Shown here piece after piece: positions 61,531-64,000 of a stretch of DNA of 64,000 bases. The notes beneath the pieces were generated by a model that had not been told where the DNA came from, did no database searches, and was given only the letters and a program-made list of their open reading frames with translations. The stretch comes from Streptomyces sp. Ru72. GTDB lineage: Bacteria; Actinomycetota; Actinomycetes; Streptomycetales; Streptomycetaceae. A program made the translations under genes and the position numbers. The stretch is from positions 45,822 to 109,821 of the forward strand of contig NZ_PQSR01000018.1 in NCBI RefSeq assembly GCF_002920635.1, written 5' to 3'. Each line of letters opens with the position of its first letter. The first letter of the stretch is position 1.

Positions 61531-61854
61531 CTACTGCATCACGGCCATGGCGAGCGCCCGACGGGCGCGCAGCGAGGCGCGCTCGGCCCGGCGCTGCATG
61601 CGGCGGGCCACCGCCAGACGCACCGCCTGGCGTTCCCGCTCGGCCTCTTGCAGCCGCTCGTGCATATGCGCACGAGCCAGGGCTTCTGGGATGAGTTGCA
61701 TCTCTCGGGTCCTGTTCTGACGCGAGGCGTTCGCGCCGGTGGTGGTGACGTCTGGGATCGCGGAGCCCATGGGCTCACTCGTGGACGGCTTCATCGGGGC
61801 CTGCTTCTTGGGGTCGTGCGTGAGGGGGCGGTCGATCGTTCCTGTGGTGTTCAT
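61531..61854 (-). CDS. Small basic protein cotranscribed with wblC
   Basis: A 107-residue protein I do not recognise. The first half is Thr/Pro/Asn-rich (MNTTGTIDRPLTHDPKKQAP), the second half is a long Arg/Ala/Glu helix (ARAHMHERLQEAERERQAVR, LAVARRMQRRAERASLRARR) with probable amphipathic or coiled-coil character. Its ATG overlaps the wblC stop as ATGA, so it should be translated with WblC and share its induction. It might be a wblC-linked nucleic-acid-binding or accessory factor; that is inference. Confidence 0.7.
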   Translation of the reverse strand: MNTTGTIDRPLTHDPKKQAPMKPSTSEPMGSAIPDVTTTGANASRQNRTREMQLIPEALARAHMHERLQEAERERQAVRLAVARRMQRRAERASLRARRALAMAVMQ

Positions 61855-62219
61855 GCCGTGACCGGGTTCTTGCGCGGGCGGCCACGCGGCCGCTTCCGGG
61901 CGACGACGACACCCTGGACGAAGAGCTCGCCACCCCAGACGCCCCAGGGCTCACGCCGCTCCTTGGCCCCGGCGAGGCAGGCCTCGATCAGCGGGCAGGT
62001 GCGGCAGAGGGACTTGGCGTACTCGACGTCGGCCGGCGACTCGGCGAAGAAGACCTCCGGGTCGTACGAGCGGCACGGGACGGGTACGCCGAGGTTCTCG
62101 ATGGCGTCGTCGAGCGCGGTCAGCGCGGTGAGCGGGGTCAAGGTGGAGTCCTCCGTGAGGCCGGGCGGGGGGATCGTTTCGGAAGGCGGTACGGACGGGG
62201 CGTGCGCTTCGAGTTGCAC
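61851..62219 (-). CDS. wblC: WhiB-family regulator WblC (WhiB7 type)
   Basis: A 122-residue WhiB protein. Four cysteines for the [4Fe-4S] cluster are visible (VPCRSYDPEVFF; CRTCPLIEAC), then the GVWGG turn (GVWGGELFVQG), and a C-terminal AT-hook (KRPRGRPRKN) that defines the WhiB7/WblC group. It binds the primary sigma factor and activates intrinsic antibiotic-resistance genes, including itself. GTG at 62219 follows GAGGAAG. It is preceded by about 600 nt of leader with promoter, upstream ORF and terminator, and followed by an overlapping small gene. Confidence 0.95.
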   Translation of the reverse strand: MQLEAHAPSVPPSETIPPPGLTEDSTLTPLTALTALDDAIENLGVPVPCRSYDPEVFFAESPADVEYAKSLCRTCPLIEACLAGAKERREPWGVWGGELFVQGVVVARKRPRGRPRKNPVTA

Positions 62220-62226
62220 GGTTCGT

Positions 62227-62262
62227 CTTCCTCGTCTGGTCGTTCCGGTCCGATCGGACCGG
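62227..62262 (-). promoter_or_regulatory. wblC ribosome binding site and adjacent 18-bp palindrome
   Basis: CCGGTCCGATCGGACCGG (62245-62262) is a perfect palindrome a few bases upstream of the wblC Shine-Dalgarno (GAGGAAG at about 62233-62227). As RNA it can fold or dimerise close to the initiation site. Confidence 0.55.
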
Positions 62263-62328
62263 GTGTCGGCTGGTACCGGGTTCTTTTCTTGTCCCGAGGC
62301 CCCTTCGCTCTGCCATCCCCGTTCGGGG

Positions 62329-62371
62329 AAAACAGAAGGGCCGCGGATCCCGGATGGGGTTCCGCGGCCCT
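62329..62371 (-). terminator. Intrinsic terminator in the wblC leader (attenuator)
   Basis: On the minus strand AGGGCCGCGGAACCCC (62371-62356) pairs with GGGATCCGCGGCCCT, followed closely by CTGTTTTCCCC with four T (62332-62329). This is the strongest intrinsic terminator in the window and lies inside the leader, 110 bp before the wblC start. Confidence 0.85.
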
Positions 62372-62381
62372 GAAGGCGCCG

Positions 62382-62400
62382 GCCTGATCATCGATCAGGC
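62382..62400 (-). other. Short hairpin at the end of the wblC upstream ORF
   Basis: GCCTGATC-GAT-GATCAGGC is a perfect 8-bp stem with 3-base loop on the minus strand; the uORF stop (62397-62395) is inside it, 10 bp before the attenuator. A ribosome at the stop would block its folding. Confidence 0.6.
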
Positions 62401-62715
62401 TGGATCACTCCAGGGTTCTGGCCCACGGAAGGCCCACATCAGGTGGTGCTGCGTCGTCTGCTTCCGGAATCCGGCACCGGCCGCCGCAAAGGCATAGGCC
62501 TCGGCCTGTGCCACTACTGCTCCCAGTGCCTTGGTCGGTCGCTCATTGCGCTCGCGGACGGGAAGACCCGCGAGAGACAGGGAGGACGCCGGACGCACGG
62601 CACGAATGCCGGACAGACCGGTGCCCAGGTCGGAGGCGCCGAGCATGCACGTGGAGACGACCGAGCGATCGGTCAGTTTGACGGTGCTGGTGGAGCTGGT
62701 CTTGATGCTGATCAC
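62395..62715 (-). CDS. Translated upstream ORF in the wblC leader (106 residues)
   Basis: This frame begins with GTG at 62715, eight bases after an ideal AGGAGG, so translation is likely. The peptide starts VISIKTSSTSTVKLTDRSVV and contains Cys, Met and Ser-rich segments early, then an Ala-rich helix, and ends PEPWSDPA. I know no domain. Its stop lies inside a small hairpin that immediately precedes the attenuator hairpin. WhiB7/wblC genes are known to be controlled by uORFs in their leaders, so this is best read as that regulatory uORF; it could also have a product of its own. Confidence 0.7.
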   Translation of the reverse strand: MISIKTSSTSTVKLTDRSVVSTCMLGASDLGTGLSGIRAVRPASSLSLAGLPVRERNERPTKALGAVVAQAEAYAFAAAGAGFRKQTTQHHLMWAFRGPEPWSDPA

Positions 62716-62827
62716 TTCAATCGCCTCCTCTCGGCGTCTCGGGGGACTGGGGTGAGCCAGTCCGACGGATATGCAAGTACAACACGGAATCAGGGCCTCC
62801 GAGAAGGCCGCTGTCCCCGTGGCTAAG

Positions 62828-62870
62828 AACCTATGGGGATCGCTGGGGCATGCGCAAACTATTTTTTCGA
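62828..62870 (-). promoter_or_regulatory. WhiB7-type promoter of the wblC leader
   Basis: On the minus strand an AT-rich run (CGAAAAAATAG, about 62870-62860) directly precedes -35 TTGCGC (62857-62852), then an 18-bp spacer and -10 TAGGTT (62833-62828). An AT-rich motif next to the -35 is the known recognition feature of WhiB7/WblC via its AT-hook, so this promoter looks autoregulated. Expected start near 62821, just past the helicase stop. Confidence 0.75.
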
Positions 62871-62880
62871 CGAGTTGGTA

Positions 62881-64000
62881 TCAGTCACCACTGTCCTGTT
62901 CCCCGACATCGCGACCTGCGCAGATGGCCAGAACATCGGCTCCGTAGCGGCCCAGTTTGCGCGCTCCGACCCCCGGGACACGGGCCAGTTCACGCTCATC
63001 GGCGGGCAGCGCCTCGGCGATCGCGACCAGCGTCCGATCCGTGAAGACGCAGAACGCGGGCTGCCCACTGCGCTGCGCCTGCACCGCCCGCCACTCACGC
63101 AGCCGTTCGTACAGGCCCTCGTCCATGTCGGAGGGGCAGTCGTCGCAGCGCATCAGCTTCATCTCCCCCGCGTCGGACAGCGTGCGCCCGCAGACCCGGC
63201 AGCGGGCCGGAGTCCTGCTGGTACGGCGTGGGGTGAGGGCCGTGGTGGCCGCGCCGAAGGCGCTGACGCCTCGTTCGATGCCTCCGGTGCCCCCGATGGA
63301 GGTACGGCCGGTGGTGGCGGAGGAGCCCGGACGCAGTCCGTCGAGGAAGCGGCTCGGCCGTCGGACTGGACGACCACCCGGTGAGCGGGACAGGGACCAG
63401 GAGACGTACAGGCGTTCCCTCGCGCGGGTGACGCCGACGTAGAGGAGGCGGCGCTCCTCCTCGATCTGCTCGTCGGTCCTCGCGTAGGTGATGGGCATCA
63501 TGCCCTCGGCGACCCCGACCACGAAGACGGCGTCCCACTCCAGACCCTTGGCGGAGTGCAGGGAGGCGAGGGTGACGCCCTGCACGGTCGGTGCGTGCTG
63601 GGCGTTCGCCCGCTCGTCGAGCTCCGCCACCAGGTCGCCGAGTGTGGCGTCGGGTCTGGCCGCGGCGAAGTCCTGGGCCAGATTCACGAGCGCGGCCAGC
63701 GACTCCCACCGCTCTCTGACGGCCCCGGAGCCCGCGGGCGGCACGGATGTCCACCCTTCGCCCGCAAGGACGGCACGCACCTGGGAGGGCAGGTCAACAG
63801 CGTCGTCGAGGAGGGAGTCGTTCGCGCCGAAGCGCGCGGCGCCGCGCAGGGCGACGCCCGCCTTGCGCACCTCGGGGCGGTCGAAGAACCGTTCGGCGCC
63901 ACGGAGCTGATAGGGCACTCCGGCGTCCGCGAGGGCCTGTTCGTAGATCTCGGACTGGGAGTTGGTGCGGAACAGGATGGCGATCTCGGACGCGGGCACT
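62881..64000 (-). CDS. ATP-dependent DNA helicase UvrD2-type (C-terminal part; 5' end outside window)
   Basis: The last 373 codons of a superfamily 1 helicase; the gene enters from the right edge. Motifs IV-VI are visible: EIAILFRTNSQSEIYEQALA, GVTLASLHSAKGLEWDAVFV (motif V) and EERRLLYVGVTRARERLYVS (motif VI). A CxxC zinc pair module follows (CRVCGRTL, MRCDDCPSD), and an HRDC domain ends it (YERLREWRAVQAQRSGQPAF, LARVPGVGARKLGRYGADVL). Zinc plus HRDC is the UvrD2 architecture of actinobacteria. In M. tuberculosis uvrD2 also lies next to whiB7. Confidence 0.92.
   Translation of the reverse strand, partial: VPASEIAILFRTNSQSEIYEQALADAGVPYQLRGAERFFDRPEVRKAGVALRGAARFGANDSLLDDAVDLPSQVRAVLAGEGWTSVPPAGSGAVRERWESLAALVNLAQDFAAARPDATLGDLVAELDERANAQHAPTVQGVTLASLHSAKGLEWDAVFVVGVAEGMMPITYARTDEQIEEERRLLYVGVTRARERLYVSWSLSRSPGGRPVRRPSRFLDGLRPGSSATTGRTSIGGTGGIERGVSAFGAATTALTPRRTSRTPARCRVCGRTLSDAGEMKLMRCDDCPSDMDEGLYERLREWRAVQAQRSGQPAFCVFTDRTLVAIAEALPADERELARVPGVGARKLGRYGADVLAICAGRDVGEQDSGD

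Overview
The window is high-GC actinobacterial chromosome and almost certainly Streptomyces. The evidence is near-universal G/C third codon positions, frequent GTG starts, two WhiB-like regulators, a complete chitobiose/GlcNAc uptake (das) locus, an epi-isozizaene synthase/CYP170 pair and a SigR-RsrA pair. No prophage, insertion sequence, plasmid origin or CRISPR array was seen. By memory, gene content and order match the S. coelicolor region from about wblC to sigH, and the skeleton (UvrD2, WhiB7/WblC, ABC1 kinase, PDZ-Lon protein, UPF0182, RsgA, AroA, SRAP, SigR/RsrA, PdtaS-like kinase, WblE) also resembles an M. tuberculosis block. So this is core chromosome into which streptomycete functions have been inserted.

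Layout. 0-3.3 kb: N-terminus of a family 2 encapsulin shell protein (EshA-like) at the left edge, an ACC-deaminase-like PLP enzyme, a CPA1 Na+/H+ antiporter and a UBP zinc-finger protein. 3.5-5.0 kb: anti-sigma factor and SigH, a SigB-type stress sigma factor. 5.1-9.2 kb: small membrane protein, diacylglycerol-kinase-like lipid kinase, WblE and a PdtaS-type histidine kinase. 9.6-11.2 kb: TetR regulator divergent from an SDR oxidoreductase. 11.3-19.5 kb: amino-sugar regulon (SIS-domain protein, NagB, GH3 enzyme DasD, DasCBA transporter, DasR) with several dre-like DasR sites. 19.7-22.2 kb: DUF3311 protein plus MctP-type symporter, and a GNAT acetyltransferase. 22.2-25.9 kb: class Ia ribonucleotide reductase behind putative NrdR boxes and a cobalamin riboswitch. 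26.0-28.4 kb: albaflavenone pair. 28.7-33.2 kb: peptide deformylase, a TPR protein and two HD-domain membrane proteins. 33.4-39.8 kb: RsrA, SigR, a hydrolase, SRAP protein, M50-like membrane peptidase, AroA, RsgA and SugE/Gdx exporter. 39.9-45.3 kb: TetR, HisN-like phosphatase, CBS protein, Fur-family regulator, and two identical initiator tRNA genes on either side of a Sel1-repeat protein. 45.3-54.6 kb: UPF0182 protein, PPA1309-type protein, PDZ-Lon protease, a 54-residue membrane protein, MoaE, SDR-type epimerase, zincin and Nudix hydrolase. 54.7-61.4 kb: three-gene AIM24/TerD operon, YgjP-like metallopeptidase, ThiF/E1-like protein and ABC1 kinase. 61.5-64 kb: wblC operon with its long leader, and the C-terminal part of a UvrD2-type helicase.

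How it works together. Much of the window is regulatory: sigma/anti-sigma pairs for osmotic/developmental (SigH) and thiol-oxidative (SigR) stress, WblE and WblC, and DasR sensing amino-sugar supply. The best-resolved regulatory element is the wblC leader, which shows a WhiB7-type promoter, a translated upstream ORF and an intrinsic terminator before the gene. The RNR operon is probably under dual control by NrdR and B12. The least explained parts are the AIM24/TerD operon and the E1-like protein next to it.
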